Source: Sapria himalayana (Eukaryota; Streptophyta; Magnoliopsida; Malpighiales; Rafflesiaceae). Taken from it: a stretch of 64,000 nucleotides of DNA. Below, in pieces: positions 52,250-64,000 of the stretch. The notes below the pieces were generated by a model that searched no databases, was not told the DNA's origin, and saw only the letters and a program-made list of their open reading frames with translations. Location: positions 62,001 through 126,000 of the forward strand of contig JAREIK010011389.1 of NCBI GenBank assembly GCA_029783825.1, in the 5' to 3' direction. The first letter of the stretch is position 1, and each line of letters starts with the position of its first letter. A program made the translations under genes and the position numbers.

Positions 52250-55216
52250 ATTCAGTATAATTTTAATTTTTATTTTAATTATTTATTAGTTTATTTTTAT
52301 AGAAATATTAATTATAAAATAAATTATTAGTGAGACAGATCTACTTTAAATTAGACCGGTATATCCTAAATAATAAAGAATAAATCTCATTTTTTTTATT
52401 TTAATTTTATATATTCAAATTTAATTATATATTTGTTTATTTTTATATAATTATAATTTATATAAATTATTTTTCATCAAAATAATATAGATAAACTTTT
52501 TGAAAGAAAATAAAAATTTCAAAACAAAAAATTTTTATATAGTAATATATTTTGCTTTGCTTCTGAATCATTTTAGGGTTTGTAATTATATTATAATTGA
52601 TATCTATCTTAATAATAATAGATTATTAATCTATTTTTTGATCATTATTAGAATATTTATTAATAAAATAATTTATATTGAATTTATATGATATATAAAT
52701 ATAATGATTATTATAACTAAATATTGAATTCACTTTTGAAAAAAATTTAAAAATTATTATATTTTCAAAGGTTATAACCATAAAAAATGAGAAAAAATAA
52801 TAAAAATAATTTTTTTTATTTCATTTTTTAAATAAAACCTATAGATCATTAAATGCTTACTTACTTAAATCAGTAAGCTCATAGATCCCGAAACCCCTAA
52901 ATACATAAAACTTTTAAAAGCTATATACTACTTAATAAATAATAAATCTCATTTTTATTTCTATTTATTATAATTTTAAATATTCATTTTAATTATTTAT
53001 AGTTTAATTTTTTAGAAATATTAATTACAAAATAAATTTCGAGTGAGACAAATATTATTTAAATTATTAATTTTTATAAAAAAAATATAACCTTATAAAA
53101 AAATGGAAAATTTTAAAAATTAAATATTATTTTTTAGTAATATATTTTGATTTGATTTTGAATCATTTTGTGTTATGTAAATATATTTTAATTAATATTT
53201 ATATTATATATAATAGTTTATTAATTTAATTTTTGATCATTATTATAATATATATCATTAAAATTATTTATATTGAATTTATATGATATATAATTAGTAA
53301 GATTAATATAAATATACATGGTATTCACATTTCAAAAAATTTTAAAAATTATTTTATTTTCAAAGGTTATAACCTTTGAAAATCATAAAAAATCAAAAAT
53401 AGAATTTTAAATTTTTATTATATAAATAAAACCTTTAAACCACTAAATGCCTAAAAACATAAATAGCTAAACTCCTGAACCACAAAACTCCTAAATAATC
53501 AAACCATTAAACTGGTATACCATATATAATAAATCATAAATCTCATTTTAATTTGTATTCATTATAATTTAAATATTCATTTTAAATATTTATTAGTTTA
53601 TTTTTTATGGAAATATCAATCACAAAATAAATAATGAGAGAGACAAATATAATTTTAATAATTTATTTTTAACCAAAAAAAAATAAGGTTATATAAAGAA
53701 GTAAAAATTTAAAAACAAAAAATTATTATTTAGTAATATATTCTACATAGATTTTGAATCATTATATATAAGTTTTGCAATTATATTTTAAGTTGCGATC
53801 AATCTTATTAATAATAGTTTATTAATTTATTATTTGATAATTTTTATAATATCTAACAATAAAATTACTTATATTCAATTAAAATTTCTTATAATTACTA
53901 AGTTATTATAACTAAATATTATATTTACATTTGAAAAAAATTTAAAAATTATTATATTTTCAAAGGTTATAACCTTAAAAAAAGATAAAAAATCACAAAA
54001 ATAATTTTTTTTATTATTTTATTATTTAAATAAAACCTATAAACCACTAAATGCCTAAACATTTAAATCTCTAGACTCCTAAAACCCAAAACCCCCTAAA
54101 TACTTAAACCATTTAACCTATATAACCTAAATAATAAATAATAAATCTCATTTTTATTTGTATTCATTATAATTTTAAATATTCATTTTATTTATTTTTT
54201 AGTTTATTTTTATAGAAATATTAATTACAAAATAAATAATGAGTGACAGATATAATTTAAATAAATTATTTTTTATGAAAAAAAATAAGCTTATAAAAAT
54301 AAACAAAATTTCAAAAATCTAAAATTTTGTTTAGTAATATAAATTACTTTGATTTTGAATTATTTTGGGTTCTCCAAATATATTTTAATTAATATCTGTC
54401 TTATTAATAATAGTTTATTAATTTATTTTTTGATCATTAAAATAATATATATTAATAAAATTTTTCATATTGAATTTACATCAAATATAATTATTATGAT
54501 TATTATAACTAAGTATTGTATTCATAATTTAGAACTATTAAAAAATTATTATATTTTCAAAGGTTATAACCTTTGAAAATCACAAAAATTCATAAAAATA
54601 AATTTTTTGTTATTTCATTGAATAAATAAAACCTATAAATCAATGAATAAAACCTAAATGTGTAAACATAATAATCAATAAACTCATTAACCCCAAAACC
54701 ACAATAAACTTAAACCATTAAATAGGTATACCCTAAATAATAAATCATAAATCTCATTTTTATTAGTATTCATTATAATTTTATATATACATTTTAATTA
54801 ATTTTTTGTTTATTTTTATAGAAATATAAATTAAAAAATAAATTAATAGTTAGACAAATAAAATTTGAATAATTTATTTTTCATCAAAAATTATATAAGC
54901 TTATAAATGTATACAAAAATTTAAAATTAATATTTAGTAAAATATTTCACTTTAATTTTGAATCATTTCAGGTTTTGTAAATATATTTTAAACAATATTT
55001 ATCTTATTAATAATTGTTTATTAATCTTTTATATGATCATTATTATAATATATATCAATATAATTGTTTATATTGAATTTACATTATATATAATTATTAA
55101 GATTATCATAACGAAATATAGTATTCACATTTTAAAAAAATTTAAAAATTGTTATAGTTTCAATGGTTATATTAAATTTTTTGTTATTATATTTTTTAAA
55201 TAAAACCTATAAACCA
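52250..55216 (+). repeat. ~600-bp satellite array, forward block 3d (B-D-E-F-G)
   Basis: Octamer tracts near 52845 (D), 53425 (E), 54030 (F) and 54625 (G). It is near-identical in order to 33304-36333, and its D-G part matches 1265-3688. Perfect palindromes lie at 53357-53382 and 54554-54579. It ends at the hAT copy 2 target duplication. Confidence 0.92.
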
Positions 55217-56188
55217 CTAAATGCTAGGGGTGCTCATGGGACGGGACGGGATAGGGATTACAAATCTCTAGTCCCTTCCCATAGTTCAGAGATTTTTTTT
55301 GAAGATCCAGACTCATCCCATAGGTTGAAAATATCGGGATAGTTGGGAAAAAGATCGGGGATTTTATGTAGGAAAAAATGGTTCCAGGACGGAACGGAGT
55401 TCAGACATTTTTTTCAATTTATTTTCTTCAAACCGGCCAAGTTAGTTCATGTCGAAACCTTTTGTTGTACCATTTATCATTCCTTAGTTATGTATATTTA
55501 AAACGTAAATTGGGCCACTTTTGTTTTGTCAAATAGGCTGAATACCGCAAACGAGTTCCGTTACCTTGTCAAAAGCTTTGATGTGCAGAAAAGGATAGAA
55601 ATTTTAAATAGAACGGGACCGAGTTGTGTGCTTAATCTGGTTCTTTGTATTTTCACAAGTTGGCTTTGTTCAGCCGAGTGAAAGTTAACCATAATAGCAA
55701 TACTACATTTTTAAAATTTTTTTACTTCAAATATTAAGGAATAGCTAAAGATGACCACAAACATCGGTAGCATCAATTACTACTTAAGTAATTGCTAAAA
55801 TAAGGCAGCTTAATATAACAAAAAAATACAACAAATAACAACCATGATAATAATAATTTAAAAGGTCCGTCCCGGAACAGCAACGAAAATCCAAACCCAA
55901 TTAGTTATCTCTTCTACAACTCCTCCCTTTTATTTCTCCACTATAGAAGGACAACCAGAGATGAAATCGTGTTAATCATGTAGACATAAATTCTAAGATG
56001 AAAGAGTAATAAAAAAAATATTACCTTATAAAATTTAATACACCCATTCCAAATTTAGTTGTGCAACTATAGTTGGAAGAATATTTGGATCTTTAGACCC
56101 TTCTGAAAATTGTAATTGAACCATATTTTTATTAAATTGAATGAATAAAATAAGTAAAAGTGAAATTAAAATTTACAAGATTTGTATA

Positions 56189-56390
56189 CTAACCTGATTC
56201 ATTATCATCATGGTCTTGAATTAATTCTTAAATTTCAATAGGTTATTTTGAGCTTATCAACCAATCTTGTAGACATATGCGAACTTCAGCTGTAATAGGT
56301 ATTAAAGAACTCCTAAATTTATCTAAAGTTCTTCCCCCAGTGCTAAATGTAGATTCGTAGGCCACAGTAGATGCTTGGATAGCAAATATC
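56189..56390 (-). pseudogene. hAT transposase C-terminal remnant in copy 2
   Basis: The minus strand reads AIQASTVAYESTFSTGGRTL, then FRSSLIPITAEVRICLQDWL. This is the end of the hATC dimerisation domain. Two in-frame stops follow, at the codons after SSK and after PIEI. The rest of the gene is deleted, so it encodes nothing functional. It keeps family-like residues (FSTGGR) where copy 1 has FNTGGK. Confidence 0.88.
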
Positions 56391-56406
56391 CTTGTGTCTC
56401 TCTGTT
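56391..56406 (+). other. Templated filler at the hAT copy 2 deletion join
   Basis: CTTGTGTCTCTCTGTT at the join is identical over 16 bases to 51367-51382 in the non-satellite segment copy 2. CTTG also belongs to the transposon's own left side, so the new bases are 12. The other copy of that segment (near 32420) differs after 11 bases. Confidence 0.7.
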
Positions 56407-56622
56407 ATAATAATAATAATAATTAATCACTCAATTCTCGTCAGAAAAACCAACCAAAAGGCTGGTGGATTTTTGACACGGTGGAGGCAACCAGAAGTGC
56501 GACAGACAATGGCTGGATTTAACTGAACACAGCTAGAATGGCATGAGGTGGCCTGGAACTCGTGGGAACAGCAATAGGTTCGTCAGAATTTGATTGGCAG
56601 TAGTGGAATTGGTGGCATCTTC

Positions 56623-56626
<4 letters not shown>

Positions 56627-56670
<44 letters not shown>
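56627..56670. repeat. (TA)22 microsatellite inside hAT copy 2
   Basis: A pure TA run before TTCCTGGTTCTAG. It is an expansion of the tract at 7163-7182 in copy 1. Confidence 0.9.
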
Positions 56671-56673
<3 letters not shown>

Positions 56674-56880
56674 CTGGTTCTAGTATCAGTTTTTTAGGAT
56701 GGGACGGTTCTCGGGATGGATATTGCTTAAGATCCAGAACCATCCCAACAGAAAAAATACGTGACAGCATGGGACGGGAAAAGTCAAAGTCAACGGATAT
56801 TTCTCAGTCCCGATTCTTTCGGGAGAAGACTTCGGGTTAGTTCGCGAACTCCGAGTCCCATGAGCACCCTTAATAAATGC

Positions 56881-59800
56881 ATATAAAGTTAAATCAGTAA
56901 ACGTCTAAACCCCATAATGCCTAAATACATAAACCATTAAACCGCTAAATACTACTTAATAATTAATAAATCTATTTTTTTTGCTATTTATTATATTTTT
57001 AAATATTCATTTTAATTATTTATTTGTGAATTTATTTAGAAATATTTATTACAAAATAAATTATGAGTGGGACAAATATAATTTAAATAATATATTATTT
57101 ATCTAATAAAAATATACGCTTATAAAAGAATTATAAATTTAAAAATTAAAAATTATTATCAAGTAATATAAGTTACTTTAATTTTGAATCAATTAGGGTT
57201 TTGTAAATATTTTTTAATTAAAATCTATCTTAATATTAATAGCTTATAAATTTAATTTTTGATCATTATTATAATATCTATGAATAAAATTATTTATAGT
57301 AAATTTATATGATATATGATTATTAATATTATTATAACAAAATATTGTATTAAAATTTCAAAAAATTTTAAATATTATTATATTTTCAAATGTTATAACC
57401 TATGGAAATGATAAAAAATTATAGAAATTTTTTTTGTTATTTTACTTTTTTAAATAAAACCTATAAACCACTAAAAGGCTAAAAACATAAATCGCTAAAC
57501 TCCTTACGACAAAACCTCGAAATATATAAATCATTAAACTAGAATACATTAATAATAAATCATAAATCTCATTTTAATTTTTATTCAGTATAATTTTAAA
57601 TTTTTATTTTAATTATTTATCAATTTATTTTATAGAAATATTAATTACAAAATAAATTATTAGTGAGACAGATCTAATTAATATTAAACCGGTATCCCTA
57701 AATAATAAATAATAAATCTCATTTTTTTTCATTATAATTTTAAATATTCATTTTAATTATTTATTTGTTTATTTATATATAAATATTAATTACAAAATAA
57801 ATTGAGTTAGACAAATATAATTTATATAAATTATTTTTCATCAAAAAATTATTGATAAACTTTTTTTAAAAAAAAAAATTCAAAACAAAAATTTATTATA
57901 TAGTAATATATTTTGCTTTCCTTCTGAATCATTTTTGGTTTTGTAATTATATTTTAATTGATATCTATCTTATTAATAATAGATAATTAATTTATTTTTT
58001 GATCATTATTAGAATATTTATCAATAAAATTGTTTATATTGAATTTATGTGATATATAAATATAATGATTATTATGACTAAATATTGTATTCACATTTAA
58101 AAAAAATTTAAAAATTATTATATTTTCAAAGGTTATAACCTTTGAAAATATAAAAAAATAATAAAAATAAATTTTTTATTTTTTTATTTTTTTAATAAAA
58201 CCTATAAACCACTAAATGCATACACAGTTAAAGCAGTAAACTCCTAAACCTCATAATGCCTAAATACACAAACCATTAACCCACTATATACTACTTAATA
58301 ATTAATAAAACTAATTTTTATTTCTATTTATTATAATTTTAAATATTCAGTTTAATTATTTATTACAAATTAAATTATGAGAGCGACTATATATTTTAAT
58401 TAATTTATTTTTAATCAAAAAAAATATATGCTTATAAATTTAGTAAAAATTTAAAAATTAAAAATTATTATCCAGTAATATATTTTACTTTAATTTTGAA
58501 TGAATTTGGGTTTTGTAAATATTTTTTAATTAATATCAATCTTTTTATTAATAGTTTATTAATTTAAAATTTGATCATTATTATAATAACTATCAATAAA
58601 ATTGTTTATATTGAATTTATATGATGTATGATTATTAATAATATTATAACTAAATATTGTATTCAGATTTTAGAAAATTTTAAATTTCAAAACCATTAAA
58701 CTGCCATACATTAATAATAAATCATAAATCTCATTTTAATTTTTATTCAATTTAATTTTAAATTTTTATTTTAATTATTTATCAGGTTATTTTTATAGAA
58801 ATCTTAATTAAAAAATAAATTATTAGTGAGACAAATATAATTTAAATAATTTATATTCATCAAAAAAAAAATATACGTTTATAAAAATAGGCACAATTTT
58901 AAAAACAAAAATTTATTATTTAGTAAAATGTTTTATTTTGATTTTGTATCATTTTAGATTTTGCAATTATTTTTTAATTTATATCATTCTTTTTAATTAT
59001 AGTTTATTAATTATTTATTGATCATTATTATAATATCTATTAATAAAATTATTTATATTGAATTTACATTATATATTATTATTAAGATTACTATAACTAA
59101 ATATTATATTCACATTTAAGAAAAATAAAAAATTATTATATTTCTAAGGTTATAACCTTCAAAAATTAAAAAAAACAAAAAATTAAATTTTTTGTTTTTT
59201 CATTCTTTAAATCAAAACTATAAATCACTAAAGGCATAAACACTTATATCACTAAACCCCAAAACACCTAAATACCTAAACCATTAAAACTGTATATCCT
59301 GAATAATAAATAATAAATCTCACTTTTATTTGTATTCAATATAATTTTAAATATTCATTTTAATTATTTTTTAGGTTATTTTTATAGAATTATAAATTAC
59401 AAAATATATTATGAGGAAGACAAATATAATTTAAAAAATACTTTTAAGAACAAAAATTATATACTTATAAAAAGAAGCAAAACATCATAAACATTATTAT
59501 TTAGAAATTTATTTTACTATGATTTTAAATAAATTTAGGTTTTGAAAATATATTTTAAATAATATCTATCTTATTTATAATAGTTTATTAATTTATTTTT
59601 TGATCATTAATATAATATCTATCAATATAATTGTTTATATTAAATTTATATGATATATTATTATTATTATTATCATAACTAAATATAGTATTCACATTTA
59701 AAAAAATTTAAAAATTGATATATTTTCAAAGGTTATAACCTTTAAAAATGAGAAAAAAAAACAAAAAATAAATTTTTTGTTATATCATTGTTTAAATAAA

Positions 59801-61255
59801 ACTTATATACCATTAAATATCTAAACACATAAATTTCTAAACTCCTAAACCCCGAAGCCCCTAAATACTTAAATCTTTAAACTTGTAAACCTTAAATATA
59901 ATTTCAATAATATATTGAAATATTAATTACAAAATAAAATATGTGTGATACAAATATAATTTTAATAATTTATATTTTATCAAAAAAAAATATAATCTAA
60001 TAAAATGAGGCAAAAACTAAAAAACAAAATTTATTATTTAGTAATAAATTTACTTTGATTTTAAATCATTTTAGTTTTTATAATTAATTTTAATTTATAT
60101 CTATCATATTAATAATAATTTATTAATTTATTTTTTGATAATTAATATAATATCTATCAATAAAATTGTTTATATTTAGTTTATATTATATATAATTATA
60201 ATGATTATTATTACTAAATAATGTATTCACATTTTAAATAAATTTTAAAATTATTATATTTTCAAAGGTTATAATCTTTGAAAATTTTAAAAAATATCAA
60301 AAATAATTTATTTGTTATTTCATTGTTTAAATAAAACCTATAAACCACTAATTTCCTAAATACCTAAATGAATAACTTCTAAATCTCGAAACCCTAAATA
60401 GATAATTTTTTAATCAGATATATCTTAAATAATAAACAATATATCACATTTTTATTTTTTTCATTATAATTTTAAATATTCATTTTAATTATTTATTTGT
60501 TTATTTTTATATAAATATTAATTACAAAATAAATTATGAGTTAGAAAAATATAATTTATATAAATTATTTTCCATCAAAAAAAATATAGATAAACTTATT
60601 AAATGAAAAAAAAAATAAAAAACAAAAAATTATTATATAATAATATAATTTGCTTTACTTCTGAATCATTATTGGTTTTGTAATTATATTTTAATTGATA
60701 TCTATTTTATTAATAATAGATTATTAATTTAGTTTTTGATAATTATTATAATAATTATCAATAAAATTGTTTATATTGAATTTATATGATATTTAAATAT
60801 AATGAATATTATAAATAAATATTAAATTCACTTATAAAAAAAATTTTAAAATTATTATATTTTCAAAGTTTATGACCTTTGAAAATGTTAAAAAATAAAA
60901 AAAGATATTTTTTTGATATTTCATATTTTAAATAAAACCTATAAACCACTAAATGCTTAAACACTTAAATCAATAACTCCTAAATCTCTAAAACCCTAAA
61001 TAATAAATAATAATCCTTTTAAACTGGTAACCCTAAATAATAAATAATAAATCTCAATTTTATTTTTTTCATTATAATTTTAAATATTCATATTAATTAT
61101 TTATTTTTTTATTTTTATATAAATATTAATTATAAAATAAATTATGAGTTAGACAAATATAATTTATATAAATTATTTTTCATTAAAATGATAAATAATT
61201 TATTTTTAAAGAAAAAAAAATTCAAAACAACAAATTATTATATAGTAATATATTT
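56881..61255 (+). repeat. ~600-bp satellite array, forward block 3e
   Basis: Octamer tracts near 56890 (K), 57460 (A'), 58195 (K), 59210 (I), 59800 (J), 60330 and 60945 (C'). Near 58675 a K monomer jumps into an A-type tract, so one octamer tract is shortened. A perfect palindrome lies at 58123-58148. No genes are seen. Confidence 0.92.
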
Positions 61256-61571
61256 TGCTTTCTTCTAAATCATTTTTATATAGTAATATATTTTTCATCT
61301 AAATAGTATTATTTAGTAATATATTTTGATTTGATCTTTCTTCATTGTGTTATGTAAATATATTTTAATTATTATTTATATTATTATTAATATTTTATTA
61401 AATTAATTTTTAATCATTATTATATTATCTATCATTAAAATTGTTTATATTGAATTTATATGATATATAATTAGTAAGATTAATATTATTATACATAGTA
61501 TTCACATTTCAAAAAATATTAAAAATTATTTGTGTTATGTAAATATAATATATATATATATATATATATTA
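61256..61571. other. Complex satellite orientation switch 3 (forward to reverse)
   Basis: Forward sequence is scrambled here. TATATAGTAATATATTTT recurs at short distance near 61240-61295, then the array jumps to a D-type body. TGTGTTATGTAAATATA occurs at 61346-61362 and again at 61531-61547. A TA run to about 61570 follows, after which the array is in reverse orientation. Confidence 0.7.
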
Positions 61572-64000
61572 TTTGTCTAAATCAATTTATTTTGTATTTA
61601 ATATTTATATATAAATAAACAAATAAATAATTATAATGTATATTTAAAATTATAATGAAAAAAAAATAATATTTATTATTTATTATTTAGGGATACCGGT
61701 TTAAATTAAATTAAATCTATCTCACTAATAATTTATTTTGTAATTAATATTTCTATAAAAATAAAGTGATAAAAAATTAAAATAAAAATTTAAAATTATA
61801 CTGAATAAAAATTAATATGAGATTTTTTATTTATTATTAATGTATACCAGTTTAATGGTTTAATTATTTAGAGGTTTTGTCATTTCGGAGTTAAGCAATT
61901 TATGTTTTTAGGCTTTTAGTGGTTTATAGGTTTTAATTAAAAAAATAAAAAAACAAAAAATATATTTTTATTATTTTTTGATATTTTCAAAGGTTATAAC
62001 CTTTTAAATTATAATAATTTTTAAATTTTTTTAAAAAGTGAATACAATCTTTAGTTATAATAATCATTATATTTATACATCATATAAATTCAATATAAAC
62101 AATTTTAAAGATAAATATTCTAATAATGATCAAAAAATAAAATAATAATCTATTATTAATAAGATAGATATCAATTAATATATAATTAAAAAACCTAAAA
62201 TGATTCAGAAGCAAACCAAAATATTTTACTATTTAATAATTTTTTGCTTTAAAATTTTTTTTTATTTTAAAAAGTTTATTTATAATTTTTTGATGAAAAA
62301 TAATTTATATAAATTATATTTGTCTAACTCAATTTATTTTGTAATTCATATTTATATATAAATAAATAATTAATTAATTAAAATGAATATTTAAAATTAT
62401 AATTAAAAAATGAGATTTATTATTTATTATTTAGGGATACCGATTTAATTTAGATTAGATCTGTCTCACTAATAATTTATTTTGTCCTTAATATTTCTAT
62501 AAAATTAAATTGATAAATAATTAAAATAAAAATTAAAAATTATATTGAATAAAAATCAAAATAAAGTTTATTATTTATTATTAATCTATACCAGTTTAAT
62601 GGAATAAGTATTTAGAGGTTTTGTCATTCAAGAATTTATCAATTTATGTTTTTAGACTTTTAGTGGTTTATAGGTTTTATTTAAAAAATAAAATAACAAT
62701 AAATATATTTTTATTATTTTTTAATATTTTCAAATGTTATAACAATTCAAAATATAATAATTTTTAAATTTTTTTCAAACGTAAATACAATCTTTAGTTA
62801 TAATGATCATTATATTTATATATCATATAAATTCAATATAAAAAATTTTATTGATAAATAATCTACTAATGAACAAAAATAATTTAATAATCTATTATTA
62901 ATAAGATATATTTCTATTAAAAAAATAGATATCAATTAAAATATAATTATAAAACCTAAAATGATTCAGAATCAAAGCAAAATATATTACAATATAATAA
63001 TTTTTTGTTTATAAATTTTTTTTTCTTCTAAAAAGTTTATTTATAATTTTTTGATGAAAAATAATATATATAAATTATATTTGTCTAACTCAATTTATTT
63101 TGTAATTAATATTTATTTATAAATAAACAAAAAAATAAATAAAATGAATATTTATAATTATAATGAAAAGAAAATAAGATTTATTATTTATTATTTAGGG
63201 ATACCGATTTAATTTAAATTAGATCTGTCTCACTAAAAATTTATTTTGTAATTAACATTTCTATAAAAATAAACTGATAAATAATTAAAATAAAAAGATA
63301 GATATTATTTAAAAAATATTTACAAAACTCAAATTGATTCAAATTTAAAGTAAAATATATTACTGGATAATAATTTTTAATTTTTAAATAAATACTTCTT
63401 TTATAAGCGTATATTTTTTTTATTGAAAATAAATTAATTAAATTATATTTTTCGCACTTATACTTTATTTTGTAATAAATATTTCTATAAAAATAAACTA
63501 ATAAATAATTAAAAGGAATATTTAAAATTATAATAAATAGAAATAAAATTAGATTTATTAATTATTAAGTAGTATATAGAAGTTTAATGGTTTATGTATT
63601 TAGGCATTATGGTGTTTAGAAGTTTACTGATTTAACTGTGTATGCATTTAGTGGTTTATAGTTTTTATTTAAAAAATAAAAGAAAAAAAATTATTTTTAT
63701 ATTTATTTGATATTTTCAAAGGTTACCTTTGAAAATATAATAATTTTTAAATTTTTTTCAAAAAGTGAATAAATATTTAGAGAATATCGGTTAAATTAAA
63801 TTATATCTGTCTCACTAATACTTATTTTTGTAATTAATATTTCTATAAAAATAAACTGATAAATAATTAAAATAAAAATTTTAAATTATACTTAATAAAA
63901 ATTAAATTGAGATTTATGATTTATTATTAATGTACACCAATTTAATGGTTTAAGTATTTAGAGGTTTTGTCATTTAGGAGTTTAGCAATATATGTTTTTA
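61572..64000 (-). repeat. ~600-bp satellite array, reverse block 4 (runs off the window)
   Basis: Reverse-oriented monomers with A-type tracts near 61850, 62590 and 63940 and a K-type tract near 63590. Shortened units are common: 63290-63310 and 63770-63790 are junctions between different monomer phases. A palindrome shortened to AAAGGTTACCTTTGAAAA lies near 63718-63735. No genes are seen. Confidence 0.9.

Larger units (their letters stand above)
55225..56872 (-). mobile_element. hAT transposon copy 2, 1.65 kb, internally deleted
   Basis: Left end TAGGGGTGCTCATGGGAC and right end (reverse complement TAAGGGTGCTCATGGGAC). Target duplication is CTAAATGC (55217-55224) and ATAAATGC (56873-56880), 7/8 identical. 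Compared with copy 1 it lacks about 2.08 kb (equivalent to ~4869-6944), replaced by a 12-base filler. It retains the C-terminal part of the transposase. The left flank is a G monomer and the right flank K, as in copy 1. Confidence 0.93.

Noticed and set aside
1..64000. Organelle genome origin, suggested by extreme A/T content
   Set aside because: No organelle genes, rRNAs or tRNAs in 64 kb, and the window has a nuclear-type satellite and hAT elements.

Overview
This window is non-genic, strongly A+T-rich repetitive DNA. It is most likely nuclear heterochromatin of a flowering plant. The plant assignment rests on two things: a broken hAT transposase with the BED / RNase H-like / C-terminal dimerisation layout of plant RICESLEEPER-type elements, and degenerate plant-type telomere heptamers (CCCTAAA) in one inserted segment. 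I cannot name the species. I found no intact protein-coding gene, tRNA, rRNA or CRISPR array.

About 85% of the window is one satellite family with a monomer of roughly 600 bp. Each monomer carries (i) a ~96-bp C-rich/G-rich tract in strict 8-bp register, consensus TTTAGGGG on the G-rich strand, (ii) a TATAAGCTTATA dyad, and (iii) a 26-bp palindrome with core CAAAGGTTATAACCTTTG followed by a hairpin. Monomer subtypes, which I label A-K after the bases in their octamer tracts, recur in a fixed order (I-J-C'-C-D-E-F-G-H). This indicates a higher-order repeat.

The array changes orientation three times. It is forward (C-rich octamer strand on +) at 1-7452, reverse at 7453-28889, forward at 28890-61546 and reverse from about 61571 to the end. 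The junctions carry short microhomology or scrambled sequence.

Four kinds of non-satellite sequence interrupt the array. (1) Three copies of one hAT element lie at 3697-7384 (with a broken transposase), 21678-22536 and 55225-56872 (both internally deleted). All sit at the same satellite site (CTAAATGC) and in the same orientation relative to the monomer. (2) A 2.1-2.5 kb complex segment is present twice, at 30821-33303 and 50131-52249, inside a ~7 kb duplicated block about 19.3 kb apart. It contains a polyadenylation-like signal plus A-tract, telomere-like heptamers and a degenerate ~52-bp tandem repeat. (3) A solo-LTR-like insertion lies at 43058-43627. (4) Short simple repeats are scattered through the window.

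The region reads as a record of satellite evolution: tandem amplification, inversion, segmental duplication, one transposon carried along or re-targeted to the same site, and break repair with microhomology and a templated filler. No pathway or operon can be described because there are no working genes.
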